The notes: generated by a model not told the origin, from the sequence alone. A DNA stretch of 64,000 nucleotides from JAVBWO01 sp036677375 (GCA_036677375.1 JAVBWO010000020.1:62001-126000); one strand, 5' to 3'; counted from the first letter of the stretch, positions 26,568 to 35,376 are shown. Translations and numbers: made by a program.

Positions 26568-27089
26568 AGCTTGCTCGACAAAGTCAAAAGAATTTTTTGG
26601 CAGGTGAAAAAAGCTGCCTGAATGGAAGAGCCTTTTGGGAAAGGCGTGCCCTTAAGCTCTCTTGATGGCTGGCAGATTCAGAACACACAGGCTATGCCAA
26701 CGGACGTCGATACCCTTGATGTGAAAAACCGTTACCGGTAAAATAAACGGTTCCATATAAACAGACAAAGCAAAAGACCTTGGGTTGGAAGAGGGTGTTT
26801 TTGCTCAATGTCCGTTTTCTGCGGAATCGTTCAAAAATGCGGTAACGGCTTTTTTATTTATGACTTCAGTTCATTAGCGCGCAGTGTGTACAAAACAAAA
26901 ATATACTGCTATGAAGAAAAAACCGGCTCTTGAGACGCTGGCCAGGGGTAAAACCTTATAGACTGAGTAAGGCCCACCCGTTTGACGGGTGGGCTGATTG
27001 CAATTTTGCCGAAAACGGCTCGTCTTTTCATTTGTGGTCTTTGCTACAGCAACGGAATGAATGCAGATATCGTTTGAGTGATAGAGATT
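26568..27089. other. 522-bp intergenic region with several hairpins
   Basis: No gene is apparent between the convergent cyuA-like and HypA-like genes. On the plus strand, AACCGTT/AACGGTT (26727-26733 and 26746-26752) forms one hairpin, while CCGTTACCG (26729-26737) can instead pair with CGGTAACGG (26840-26848), which is followed by CTTTTTTATTT. A separate perfect 9-bp stem (26972-26980 with 26986-26994, loop TTTGA) has no T run. These may be a late terminator for cyuA plus an orphan RNA element. Confidence 0.4.
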
Positions 27090-27347
27090 TTATTGGGCGG
27101 TTTCCCCTCTGATACTTTTGATGACGGCGGTTTGCGCCTCAATATCGCCTCGTTCTACTTGAAGAAGAAAGCGGTCGGATAATAAGCGTCCGCAATGCAG
27201 CCGCAGATGCCGCAATAGGTTTTCTTCATTGATATGGCTCTGATGATGCACAATGACTGACAGTTCTTCCACCTTGCCGATGGTTTTGTCTTGGCATATC
27301 TCCCATAACGATTTTGCAAGATTGTCCAAGAGAAATGTATCATGCAT
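27090..27347 (-). CDS. HypA-like small protein lacking the zinc domain
   Basis: An 85-residue protein starting MHD, behind a strong RBS (AAAGGAGG). The N-terminal Met-His-acidic tripeptide and alternating helix/strand pattern (KVEELSVIVHHQSHINEENL, then FLLQVERGDIEAQTAVIKSI) recall the nickel-binding half of HypA, whose His2 binds Ni. The zinc-binding C-x-x-C pairs of true HypA (about 115 residues) are absent. It is the last gene of the hydrogenase operon, supporting a maturation role. The HypA relationship is a structural guess from motif and context. Confidence 0.6.
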   Translation of the reverse strand: MHDTFLLDNLAKSLWEICQDKTIGKVEELSVIVHHQSHINEENLLRHLRLHCGRLLSDRFLLQVERGDIEAQTAVIKSIRGETAQ

Positions 27348-27377
27348 GACGTATCCTCCTTTTTATTGTTTATTGCT

Positions 27378-27830
27378 TTATTGTAATCTTATTGTTGCCA
27401 GAATAAAATCCATGACCGTTTTCTCAATGGATAAAAAAGCATTTTGCAGTTTCTCGCTCAGCCGGTCGCCGTAGCCGATATGCGCCGCTTCAATTCCGAT
27501 GACGAAGCCTGCTACCTGTTTTTGATAGATCAATAATAAATGCAACAAGCTTTGCTGATGGGCGGAAATATGCTTTTGTTTTAGATGCGTGGCCTCTTGG
27601 AGTGGCATAAAGGTTACGGCGCCGGGGGAAATACCGAGACAAGCGGCGTCCAGGATCAATAAAAAATCTCCGTCCTCGATTTGGCTCAAGGCATAGTCGG
27701 CGTCCGTCTCCGCCAGAATCACCGCGATATTTTCCTGTTTCAGTCGGGGCGAGAGGGCTTCCAGTATTCTGATACCGATGGCGTCATCCCCCATGATACG
27801 GTTACCGATGGCGATACACTTTACGGACAT
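27378..27830 (-). CDS. [NiFe] hydrogenase maturation endopeptidase (HyaD/HybD family)
   Basis: A 150-residue protease that removes the C-terminal tail of the hydrogenase large subunit after nickel insertion. Motifs: CIAIGNRIMGDDAIGIRI with the metal-binding Asp, LILDAACLG with a second acidic ligand, and the family His in KHISAHQQSL. I chose ATG 27830 (RBS AGGGTGG), one base after the large subunit stop; an ATG seven codons upstream overlaps it. Position directly after the large subunit matches its substrate, whose cleavable tail is present. Confidence 0.92.
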   Translation of the reverse strand: MSVKCIAIGNRIMGDDAIGIRILEALSPRLKQENIAVILAETDADYALSQIEDGDFLLILDAACLGISPGAVTFMPLQEATHLKQKHISAHQQSLLHLLLIYQKQVAGFVIGIEAAHIGYGDRLSEKLQNAFLSIEKTVMDFILATIRLQ

Positions 27831-27831
27831 G

Positions 27832-29229
27832 TCAAACCACCCTGATTTCAAAGGGTTGACAGGTATCGCTTAAGACATGGGTCGCGCAAGAAACACAAGG
27901 GTCAAAAGACCGTACGATTCTGCCAATTTCCATGGGATTTTTGATATCGGCAAGAGGCGTGCCGATGAGAGCGCTTTCCGCAACTCCTTTGACGCCGAAT
28001 TCGTCTTCCGGTGATAAGTTCCAGGTGGAAGGGCTGATGATACTGTAATGTTGAATGGCGTGATCTTCTATTTTGATCCAATGCCCCAAGGCGCCTCGTG
28101 TGGTATCAGTCAAACCTTTGCCCATGACGTTTTGATCAAAAGTGTAATTTGACAGCTGCGACGGCTCCGGTTTGATTCTTTCCAGCAGTCCCTGCATAAT
28201 ATCAGTAATTTTTTTGGCTTCCAGAACCCTGGCGATGGTTCTGTCCATAGCGGAGACCCTTGGGGGATAGTTGCCGCTCAAGATCATTCTGGCCAACGGT
28301 CCCACCTCCATGGCAATGCCGTCGTAGCGGGGCGCTTTGATAAAGCTGTAGCCATCTGTTTTTATGTCTTCTTCCTGAGCAGGAACGGCACCGGGCGATT
28401 CCGGCCGATACCATGCGTGATAAACGCTTTCGGTTATTCTAGCGGGTGAAAACTCCCGCCGGATGCCGTTTTCCATAACGGCGGGGCAGAGGTAAAACAG
28501 CTCTTTTGCTTGGTAAGTGTCAAATAAACCGTAGGACATCAGGTTACCTTTGCCGGCGCCCATCTCAAAACAGTCGCTGTAATAATCGGCAATGGTGTAG
28601 ACGTCCGGGATCATAACATTGGTGATAAAATGGTTGATGGCACTTAGGATAGATTTGATTTCTATGAAGATGGAGGCGTCTAGGTTCACCGTTACGCCTC
28701 CAATAAAGACCCCGTGATGGTGAGGCGCCTTTCCCCCCAGAGTAGCTAGCATTTCATGGGCCTTGCGGCTGAATTCCAAGGATTGCCTGTAATGCAAGGC
28801 AATCTTGTCCTCAAGGGGTCGGGGCAGCCTGTAGGCGAGAGGGTTTACCTGAAAAATGGGTTGGATCTCGGGACCCCGCACATAATCCGGCAAGGTATAT
28901 TGATAAAAGTGGCGCAGGTGATTTTGGAGAAATTCACAGCCGTGAATATAATCCCGGATCATCCTGCTGTTTTCATTAGGAGCGACCGCAAGGGCGTCTT
29001 CCAAAGCAAGAGCGGAGGCCATGGAATGGGCGGTGGAACAGATGCCGCATATTCTTTCCGTAAAATAAATGGCATCCGCGGGGTTTCTTCCCCGCAGCAT
29101 CTTTTCAAATCCCCGAAACATCATGCCGCTGCTTTTGGCGTCTACAATGGTATGATGCTCTACCTGGACCTCGATCTGGAGAAAGCCGCTGATACGTGTC
29201 AGGGGGTTAATGACAATTTTGGTGCTCAT
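27832..29229 (-). CDS. [NiFe] hydrogenase large (catalytic) subunit
   Basis: A 465-residue Ni-binding subunit of an uptake-type hydrogenase. The proximal motif RICGIC supplies C61 and C64 and the distal motif DPCVSCATH supplies C445 and C448. H451 precedes the 14-residue tail that the HybD-type protease should cut. All four Ni ligands are cysteine, so it is not a selenohydrogenase. ATG 29229 overlaps the small subunit stop (ATGA). The length is short compared with the 550 or more residues of membrane-bound uptake enzymes, which fits a compact cytosolic form. It oxidises or produces H2 together with the small subunit. Confidence 0.96.
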   Translation of the reverse strand: MSTKIVINPLTRISGFLQIEVQVEHHTIVDAKSSGMMFRGFEKMLRGRNPADAIYFTERICGICSTAHSMASALALEDALAVAPNENSRMIRDYIHGCEFLQNHLRHFYQYTLPDYVRGPEIQPIFQVNPLAYRLPRPLEDKIALHYRQSLEFSRKAHEMLATLGGKAPHHHGVFIGGVTVNLDASIFIEIKSILSAINHFITNVMIPDVYTIADYYSDCFEMGAGKGNLMSYGLFDTYQAKELFYLCPAVMENGIRREFSPARITESVYHAWYRPESPGAVPAQEEDIKTDGYSFIKAPRYDGIAMEVGPLARMILSGNYPPRVSAMDRTIARVLEAKKITDIMQGLLERIKPEPSQLSNYTFDQNVMGKGLTDTTRGALGHWIKIEDHAIQHYSIISPSTWNLSPEDEFGVKGVAESALIGTPLADIKNPMEIGRIVRSFDPCVSCATHVLSDTCQPFEIRVV

Positions 29230-30143
29230 TGGTCCAGCCTCTCTTCCTGGGGAGGTTCCTTGATAAACGGTTCCATACCATCCGGGAAACCTTCCTGCGC
29301 GCAGCCGATACAAGGAGTATTGTCTTGCACCGGCCAGTTGTCGGTACTGTTCCACCGCCGTATGGGGCAATCGGTTCTGGTTACCGGTCCCTTGCAGCCG
29401 AGCTGAAACATACATTCAATATCGCCTAAATGAGTGGCAAAGATGCCTTTGTCAAAATAAGATCTTCTAGGACAGCGGTCATGGATGGTAATGCCGTAAA
29501 ACATCAGCGGCCGGTTTTTTTCATCTAATTCCGGCCTGCCAAAGAGAAGGAGGCTGGCAATGGTTCCGGTGACCCAGTCGGGGTGTCCGGGGCATCCCGG
29601 CAATTTGATGATTTCTTGGTTTGGCAGAATGGTATCGAGGCTCACGCTCTGAGAAGGATTGGGCTTGGCGGCGGAAATGCCGCCAAAAGACGCGCAGGTA
29701 CCTACCGCCAGGATATATTTTGCCTTTGCCCCCGCCATTTTGACGGCCTCCAGGCCAGTGACCGCTTTGCCTTTGTAATTGGCAATGATATTATAAGCGC
29801 CGTTATCTCTTTGGGCGATTGCTCCTTCCACCACTAGGATGAATTCGGTCTCCAGGGTGTTTACAAACCGCAGAAAAGCGGCATCCCCCTCGGCGGCCAT
29901 TAAACTGTTGTTGTACTGTAAAGTAACGAGCTGTGTTAGCAGATAGAGGAGATCAGGATGCTTGGCGTTCATCAGAGAAATGATATTCCCGGAACAGCCG
30001 TTGGTTTCCAGCCAGATCAAATTCAGTTTTTTCTTTTGGGAAGCATGGACTGCCTTGGCGGACAAATCAATAAGGATGTCCGCCGTTCTGTGCTTGGCGG
30101 ATAGGATAGGGCAGTAAAATGGCCTTGCTTGATCATTCGTCAC
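29226..30143 (-). CDS. [NiFe] hydrogenase small (Fe-S) subunit, cytosolic
   Basis: A 305-residue electron-transfer subunit starting with GTG 30143. Proximal cluster ligands lie in ETNGCSGN, VGTCASFGG and LPGCPGHPDW; further cluster ligands in HDRCPRRSYF, GDIECMFQLGCKGP and the DNTPCIGCAQEGFPD region. There is no twin-arginine signal and no C-terminal membrane anchor, so the enzyme should stay in the cytosol. It overlaps the upstream cytochrome b5-like gene by 11 bp and the large subunit gene by 4 bp, a tight operon. Electrons may pass to the b5-like protein. Confidence 0.95.
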   Translation of the reverse strand: MTNDQARPFYCPILSAKHRTADILIDLSAKAVHASQKKKLNLIWLETNGCSGNIISLMNAKHPDLLYLLTQLVTLQYNNSLMAAEGDAAFLRFVNTLETEFILVVEGAIAQRDNGAYNIIANYKGKAVTGLEAVKMAGAKAKYILAVGTCASFGGISAAKPNPSQSVSLDTILPNQEIIKLPGCPGHPDWVTGTIASLLLFGRPELDEKNRPLMFYGITIHDRCPRRSYFDKGIFATHLGDIECMFQLGCKGPVTRTDCPIRRWNSTDNWPVQDNTPCIGCAQEGFPDGMEPFIKEPPQEERLDQ

Positions 30144-30375
30144 GATAAATCCCTACTTTCGGCAAGCGGTTCAATAGGCTGAGTGCATTAGGATGGCATT
30201 CCGAAAACCGGTTTGTCAGGTCAGTACCTGCTTTTAAGCCGAAATGACTACCGGAAAGCCATGAAGGTTCTGAGCTGACGTCGTAAACGATCCCGTTGAC
30301 GGCGACATAGGCAGGGTTGCCGTTTTGACCGTTATTCATGGCCAGTTGCTCTTTGTTAAAGAGGCCGTTGCTCAT
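30133..30375 (-). CDS. Cytochrome b5-like heme-binding domain protein
   Basis: An 80-residue protein resembling the cytochrome b5-like heme/steroid binding domain: YVAVNGIVYDVSSEPSWLSG, then HFGLKAGTDLTNRFSECHPN with two His at heme-ligand-like positions, and LLNRLPKVGIY near the end. It is soluble with no signal peptide or membrane helix. A strong RBS (AAAGGAGGTC) makes it the first gene of the hydrogenase operon. Given the 11-bp overlap with the small subunit gene, it is a plausible electron acceptor or subunit of the hydrogenase. Heme binding is inferred, not shown. Confidence 0.85.
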   Translation of the reverse strand: MSNGLFNKEQLAMNNGQNGNPAYVAVNGIVYDVSSEPSWLSGSHFGLKAGTDLTNRFSECHPNALSLLNRLPKVGIYRDE

Positions 30376-30552
30376 ATAAAGACCTCCTTTAAATGTTTTT
30401 CTTAAACTTATGCTTTAAAATTCTTTTTTATACCGGAGCCTTTGTAAGCATTTGCTTTTGGGGTAAGTTAAAGCGTCCGGATATAGAAATGTACAGGCGC
30501 GATGTGTGGCAAATTTTGTTGGCGTGAATAAATTAGTATCGAGGTGATGCAT

Positions 30553-30993
30553 GTGGATACAAGAGAGCTGTTTGCCAGGTTAATAAAATGTGAAGCGGGC
30601 GGTGAAGGGGTGGACGGCATGAAAGCCGTGGCCACTGTGGTGATGAACCGGGTGCGGGTTGCCTATGGTGAATACCACAGAGTATGCCAGGGAGATTTGC
30701 GCAAAGTCATCGAGCAGATGTGCCAATTTTCCTGCCTGAAAACAGTGATCGGCGGGGAACAGAATATACAGAACATATGGGTCTTAACGCCCGAGTCAGT
30801 CCATTATGAAGTTGCCGATTGGGCTATAAACGGTGGCATCTTTTTGGGTGTTGGCAATGATTCGTTATGGTATATGAACCCGTTTCAACCGCAGTGTCCC
30901 AAATTTTTTCCCTATAATAAAACCGGCTATTGGTATACCAGGATAAACCAGCATTGCTTTTATAATCCTACCACGGCTTATACGCAAACTTAA
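30553..30993 (+). CDS. cwlJ: Spore cortex-lytic cell wall hydrolase CwlJ-like
   Basis: A 146-residue SleB/CwlJ-type hydrolase: LFARLIKCEAGGEGVDGMKA with the catalytic Glu, AVATVVMNRVRVAYGEYHRV, and a C-terminal NDSLWYMNPFQPQCPKFFPY typical of cortex lytic enzymes. It has no signal peptide, like CwlJ of Bacillus, which is placed in the spore by its coat partner. GTG 30553 with RBS GAGGTG is preferred; ATG 30547 would sit inside the RBS. It is followed 38 bp later by gerQ, the same pair as cwlJ-gerQ in Bacillus. It degrades muramic-delta-lactam cortex during germination. Confidence 0.9.
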   Translation: MDTRELFARLIKCEAGGEGVDGMKAVATVVMNRVRVAYGEYHRVCQGDLRKVIEQMCQFSCLKTVIGGEQNIQNIWVLTPESVHYEVADWAINGGIFLGVGNDSLWYMNPFQPQCPKFFPYNKTGYWYTRINQHCFYNPTTAYTQT

Positions 30994-31031
30994 ATATAAG
31001 CAAATCATATTAATGCGAGGTGATTGATACC

Positions 31032-31385
31032 ATGGGGAAAGATAATATCAATTGGTCGGATAACAATGTCATGAAGTCGAATAGCAGCCGCCGGGCTTCC
31101 CAAACCACAACCGCCCCAAGGAGCCCTGCCGACCTCAGTCCAGCCCCAATATTGACTGAACAGGGGCCGCCCCCCGTGTCGGACAAAAATTATATTGCCG
31201 GCTATCTGACCAGGAACATCGGTAAAAATGTCAGAGCGGAATTTGTGGTTGGCACCAACCAATTCGTTGATAAAACCGGCATTCTGCGGGAAGTGGGCGT
31301 CAACTATTTTGTGCTGGAAGACTACATCTCCCATGCCCGCGTCATGTGCGATCTCTATTCGGTCAAGTTTGTCACAATTCTTTGA
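31032..31385 (+). CDS. gerQ: Spore coat protein GerQ-like
   Basis: A 117-residue GerQ-like protein: a polar, Pro/Ser-rich N-terminal half (about residues 1-50), then the folded domain NYIAGYLTRNIGKNVRAEFV, FVDKTGILREVGVNYFVLED and a final VKFVTIL strand. In Bacillus GerQ is needed to localise CwlJ in the coat and is cross-linked there. The adjacent cwlJ supports the assignment. RBS GAGGTGATTG precedes ATG 31032. Both genes are expected to be transcribed late in sporulation; I could not define the promoter with confidence. Confidence 0.85.
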   Translation: MGKDNINWSDNNVMKSNSSRRASQTTTAPRSPADLSPAPILTEQGPPPVSDKNYIAGYLTRNIGKNVRAEFVVGTNQFVDKTGILREVGVNYFVLEDYISHARVMCDLYSVKFVTIL

Positions 31386-31550
31386 TTCTGAATGGTTCAA
31401 TAAAGACCTTTTGTAGAAGCAGTCTCGTTACAAATTCACGTCGTTAAAATATTTCAATATATTCAAGTCAAGTAAGGAAGCGCAGCAAGATAGAATCTTA
31501 TCATAAGAATGATCAATTTCATTTGAACTCCGGACCCCAACCGGCAGAAT

Positions 31551-31591
31551 AAAAGAGCTCAATCGCGGTTAAAACGCAATTGAACTCTTTT
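31551..31591. terminator. Bidirectional terminator
   Basis: Imperfect inverted repeat with arms AAAAGAG...CGCG and CGC...CTCTTTT lies between the convergent gerQ and metQ genes. Confidence 0.75.
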
Positions 31592-31640
31592 CGATTATCG
31601 TTATGGTATTTCTTTATCTGCTGTATGTATTTATGACATA

Positions 31641-32507
31641 TTAAAAGAGAACCTTCATGGACTCCTGCCAATACGTCGCATAGGCTTCTTTCGCCACATC
31701 AGAGGTGAAAACTTCCATTAAATCCTTTGCCCATTGGGTGTCTTTATATTTTTCGTCTACTACGATGCCGCAAGGATATCTTTCATCGTCCTTACTGAAG
31801 CATAAAATATTATCCAAGGTTTGTCCCGCCGTGATGAGGTACAGGCATTGGAAGGCCGCGGCATCCACATCTTCCATGGTTTTCAGCATGGAATAAAGGT
31901 CAACCTCAACGAACTGCAAATTCTTGGGGTTGTCCACGACATCCAGTGTTGTGTAAGAATAAGAATCGTCTTGTTCACTTAAGGTCAAAAGGCCGTTATC
32001 GTTCAATAAACGCAAACCGCGGTCTTTATTGCTGGCATCCTGGGCTATGGCAATAGTGGCGCCGTCAGGGATTTTATCCAGGCTGTCATATTTGTCGGAA
32101 GCAAGCCCCATTCTGCACGCAACGATATAGGGTTCTAACATTACTAAGTTGGCATCATGTGAAGCATTAAAGTTTTCCATATAGGGCAAATGTTGATAGA
32201 AGTTGACATCAACACTGCCTTCGGCGGTGGCGGTATCAATGGAGACTGGATCGTCAAAGGTTTTGATCTCAACGGTATAGCCCTTTTCTTCCAAGAGCGG
32301 GGTGCAGGCTTCAACAATTTTGATATAGTTGGCATTGGTGCCAAACTTCAATGTTATTTTTTCTAAAGAGTTGTCTGTTCCGGTTCCTGTTTCCGTACTA
32401 TTCTGCGGGTCATTGCCATCTGTGTTGCCGTTGGTAGAAGAGCTGCCACATCCTCCCGCCAAACAAATTACCAAAGACAATACCAAAAAGATCAAAAGCT
32501 TTTTCAT
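31641..32507 (-). CDS. metQ: Methionine ABC transporter substrate-binding lipoprotein MetQ
   Basis: A 288-residue NlpA/MetQ lipoprotein. A lipobox (LAGGC) follows a hydrophobic signal sequence, so the mature protein is anchored by the lipidated Cys outside the membrane. Family stretches include LKFGTNANYIKIVEAC, VDVNFYQHLPYMENFN and ATIAIAQDASNKDRGLRLL. ATG 32507 gives MKKLLIF; TTG 32513 is an in-frame alternative nearer the RBS. Together with MetI and MetN it would import methionine or a related sulfur compound. Confidence 0.93.
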   Translation of the reverse strand: MKKLLIFLVLSLVICLAGGCGSSSTNGNTDGNDPQNSTETGTGTDNSLEKITLKFGTNANYIKIVEACTPLLEEKGYTVEIKTFDDPVSIDTATAEGSVDVNFYQHLPYMENFNASHDANLVMLEPYIVACRMGLASDKYDSLDKIPDGATIAIAQDASNKDRGLRLLNDNGLLTLSEQDDSYSYTTLDVVDNPKNLQFVEVDLYSMLKTMEDVDAAAFQCLYLITAGQTLDNILCFSKDDERYPCGIVVDEKYKDTQWAKDLMEVFTSDVAKEAYATYWQESMKVLF

Positions 32508-32539
32508 TTTCAATTTACTCTCCCCCTAAAATTTTTTAC

Positions 32540-33202
32540 TTATTGTAATTTTTTATATGTCCGGTTACCAATACTTTGGATCACCTGAACCAGAATAATC
32601 AGTACAATAACCGTCAAGATCATAATGGTATTGTTGAAATTCTGATAGCCGTATATCAAGCCAACCGCTCCCAAGCCCCCCGCGCCAATGGCGCCTGCCA
32701 TAGCGGTGGCGCTCAACACGGATACCACAGCCAGGGTAAGCCCGGAAATGATGGAAGGTAAAGCCTCTACCAGCATTACCCTGAAAATCAATTGCAGGTT
32801 GGAGGCGCCGAAAGAACAGGCGGCTTCAATCAGTTGTGGGTTGACCTCTTTCATGCTGTTATCAATAACCCTGGCGATAAAAGGCGCCGCGGTAATGGTT
32901 AAAGGCACAATTGCCGCCCTTTCCCCAATCGCTGTTCCCACAATGATGCGGGTCAGCGGCACAATAGATACCATCAGAATGATAAAAGGGAAAGAGCGAA
33001 TGGTATTGATGATGAAGTCCAGAAGGCTGTAAATGATTTTATTGGGGCATAATCCTTTTTCGCCGGTAATATTTAAAATAATGGCCAAGAAAAAACCCAC
33101 CGCCGTGCCTAAAAGAATCGAAAAAAACAGCATCCTCAGGGTTATCCAAAGAGCCGGGATGATCAGTTGTGTCATATAATCGCTGAAGCCTGCATTTGCC
33201 AT
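32540..33202 (-). CDS. metI: Methionine ABC transporter permease MetI
   Basis: A 220-residue permease with five to six transmembrane segments and the coupling region ...IEAACSFGASNLQLIFRVML, the EAA-type loop contacting MetN. RBS AGGAGG lies upstream of ATG 33202. It sits 12 bp after metN and 32 bp before metQ, in the usual metNIQ order. Membrane subunit of the D/L-methionine-type importer. Confidence 0.94.
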   Translation of the reverse strand: MANAGFSDYMTQLIIPALWITLRMLFFSILLGTAVGFFLAIILNITGEKGLCPNKIIYSLLDFIINTIRSFPFIILMVSIVPLTRIIVGTAIGERAAIVPLTITAAPFIARVIDNSMKEVNPQLIEAACSFGASNLQLIFRVMLVEALPSIISGLTLAVVSVLSATAMAGAIGAGGLGAVGLIYGYQNFNNTIMILTVIVLIILVQVIQSIGNRTYKKLQ

Positions 33203-33214
33203 CTGGTAATCCTC

Positions 33215-34255
33215 CTATCGTGCAACCGCCAAGTGTTCTTCTCCCTCAAAAACCTCCAAGCTATCGGAAAGGCCGTCGGGAAAGCCATCGCCGCTGCTGA
33301 TAAGCTCCCAAGTGTAATGCCGTTGATCTAAGTAGTTGGTTACGGAGTGGAATTTTGTGGCATCTACATTGATAATCAAAGATCCTAACATCTTTTCTTT
33401 ATATTTTTCCATTCTGGCGCCGGTCAAAACAATATCCAGATCAAACTGCTTTGCCAAATCGCTTAAAATCGGCTCTTTGGCTTGAGCGGCCGATAATAGA
33501 AACCGGATATTGACTCCCTGATCCGGCAAAACGATTTCCTCTTTTCCTAGCAATCTTTTGAGTTCGGGAGGCTGATTCATAAAGATGTCTTCCACCTTGC
33601 CCGTGGCCGCCAGTCGGCCATGCTCTAAAATCGAGATTCTGTCACATAAATCTTTTACCACCGACATTTGGTGGGTCACTACCACAATCGTAAGATTAAG
33701 CTGACGGTGGATATCGGTTAATAGCTTTAATATGGAACCAGTGGTATTGGGATCCAAGGCCGAGGTGGCTTCGTCGCAAAGCAGGATGGCCGGTTCCATG
33801 GCCAAGGCACGGGCAATGGCTACCCGCTGTTTTTGACCGCCGGAAAGCACGCGGGGTTTTTCATGGATTTTTTCCGCGATACCCACCAGCTCTACCAACT
33901 CACGGACTCTATGATCCATCTGCTTCTTGTCATAATGCCAACAACGCAGCGGCAAAGCGATATTTTCATAGACCGTGCGCCGTTCCATTAGGGAAAAGTG
34001 TTGAAAAATCATACCGATGTCTTTGCGAAAGCACCGTTGCTCTTTTTTATTTAACTGGTTGACCTCTGTTCCATTGACTTGCAGATTGCCTTCGTCGTAA
34101 GCGACCAATCCGTTGATGCAGCGCAGTAAGGTAGATTTGCCGGCGCCGCTTTTCCCCACCAAACCATAAACTTCACCGTCTTGAATGGTAATATTGATAT
34201 CTTCCAGAACCTTTAGGCTGCCAAAGGTTTTTTTGAGGTTTTGTATTTCGATCAT
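33215..34255 (-). CDS. metN: Methionine ABC transporter ATP-binding protein MetN
   Basis: A 346-residue ATPase with Walker A GKSGAGKST, signature LSGGQKQRVAIARAL, Walker B ILLCDEATSAL and the switch His in VVVTHQM. A C-terminal NIL (ACT-like) domain (about residues 265-340) is typical of MetN and allows inhibition by internal methionine. I start at ATG 34255 (RBS GGGAGG); the upstream in-frame extension overlaps the methyltransferase gene and is not supported. It lies 35 bp after that gene in the same direction. Confidence 0.94.
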   Translation of the reverse strand: MIEIQNLKKTFGSLKVLEDINITIQDGEVYGLVGKSGAGKSTLLRCINGLVAYDEGNLQVNGTEVNQLNKKEQRCFRKDIGMIFQHFSLMERRTVYENIALPLRCWHYDKKQMDHRVRELVELVGIAEKIHEKPRVLSGGQKQRVAIARALAMEPAILLCDEATSALDPNTTGSILKLLTDIHRQLNLTIVVVTHQMSVVKDLCDRISILEHGRLAATGKVEDIFMNQPPELKRLLGKEEIVLPDQGVNIRFLLSAAQAKEPILSDLAKQFDLDIVLTGARMEKYKEKMLGSLIINVDATKFHSVTNYLDQRHYTWELISSGDGFPDGLSDSLEVFEGEEHLAVAR

Positions 34256-34290
34256 ACCGGGCCTCCCGTGCCAATTGTAAATTGCCTGAA

Positions 34291-35376
34291 TCAAAGAGAT
34301 GATGATATAAAATGGGCGGGATCCAAGGGATATTGCGCGCATTTACGCGCCTCTTGCATATAGGCGAAGGAATTTTCCAAGGGAGTGCCAATGGGCGTAT
34401 CGCACCCGGTACCGATGGTAAACCCTTTAGGACTACCGAAGCCTTTCTGAAAGCATTCTCTGACAGCTTTCTTGACATCATCTGGGTTGCCGTAGCGCAA
34501 AATCCCCACCGGTTCCACATTGCCTATCAGATGCACTTTATCCCCGATGCGTGTTTTGGCTTCCGTGATATCCACCATGTTGTCCAAACTCACCGTATCA
34601 TAGCCACAATCCGCCATGCTTTCCAATAATTTGGTGGTATCGCCACAAATATGCACCGTGATCTTAAAAGGCCGGATTTCCTTACAGCCCTCCACAAACC
34701 GTTTGGCATAAGGTAAAACAAATTCGTCAAAGTGCTTCTTCCTGAGCAAAACTCCTGATGCCATCGGTTCCGATACGCTGATGGGCATATTCAATTCTAA
34801 AAAAGGCTTGGCGATCTGCAAACTAGCGGCTAAGGTGAATTCCATCAGCTGATGCACCTGCTGAGGATTTTGATAGAGCGCTTTCATCAAGCGTTCCGGC
34901 CCCAGCAAGGCTGATGCAGAGGTAAAAGGTCCCGTTGCTCCAAAAACGCAGCCGACCTCATCGCCGATTTCTTCTAATAATATTTGCGCCATTTCATAGC
35001 ATTTTTTGGCATTGGGATCTTTTTTAACAGTGGCAATATCCAAATCTAAAATGCTTAAGTCACGGATATCCTTGACAGGATGTTTCAAAATGGCCGGATT
35101 GATATAATCGGGATCAGTCATTTTTGCTCCAAAGGCAATTCCTAAACTATGCAGGCCGTATTTTGCGGTGACCCCGTCACAGCCGAAGGTTTCATAAACT
35201 TTTTTCTGAATATCCGCACGGATTCGGGCATTGGCATCTCCTTCGCGCATGGTTAGCCCCAACAACTGGTGGCTAGGTGAAAAATAAAACATGCTGATCG
35301 GCATACGGTCAACACGCTCCCCTTTGGCAAGAGCCTTAGCCCGTTCTTTGGGAGTCATTTGATCGTCACGATGCAT
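34291..35376 (-). CDS. Uroporphyrinogen decarboxylase-fold methyltransferase (MtaA/CmuA type)
   Basis: A 361-residue UroD-fold protein of the MtaA/MtbA/CmuA branch, zinc-dependent methylcorrinoid:thiol methyltransferases, rather than a heme-pathway HemE. The zinc-type ligands appear as TVHICGDTTKLL (His and Cys) and TIGTGCDTPIGTP (second Cys). No corrinoid protein lies nearby. Placed ahead of metNIQ in an operon, it may move a methyl group to homocysteine, coenzyme-like thiol or take one from an imported methylthio compound. Substrate and acceptor unknown. Confidence 0.88.
   Translation of the reverse strand: MHRDDQMTPKERAKALAKGERVDRMPISMFYFSPSHQLLGLTMREGDANARIRADIQKKVYETFGCDGVTAKYGLHSLGIAFGAKMTDPDYINPAILKHPVKDIRDLSILDLDIATVKKDPNAKKCYEMAQILLEEIGDEVGCVFGATGPFTSASALLGPERLMKALYQNPQQVHQLMEFTLAASLQIAKPFLELNMPISVSEPMASGVLLRKKHFDEFVLPYAKRFVEGCKEIRPFKITVHICGDTTKLLESMADCGYDTVSLDNMVDITEAKTRIGDKVHLIGNVEPVGILRYGNPDDVKKAVRECFQKGFGSPKGFTIGTGCDTPIGTPLENSFAYMQEARKCAQYPLDPAHFISSSL

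Noticed and set aside
27832..29229. Selenocysteine-containing [NiFeSe] hydrogenase
   Set aside because: All four nickel ligands are Cys codons and no in-frame TGA occurs in the C-terminal motif DPCVSCATH.
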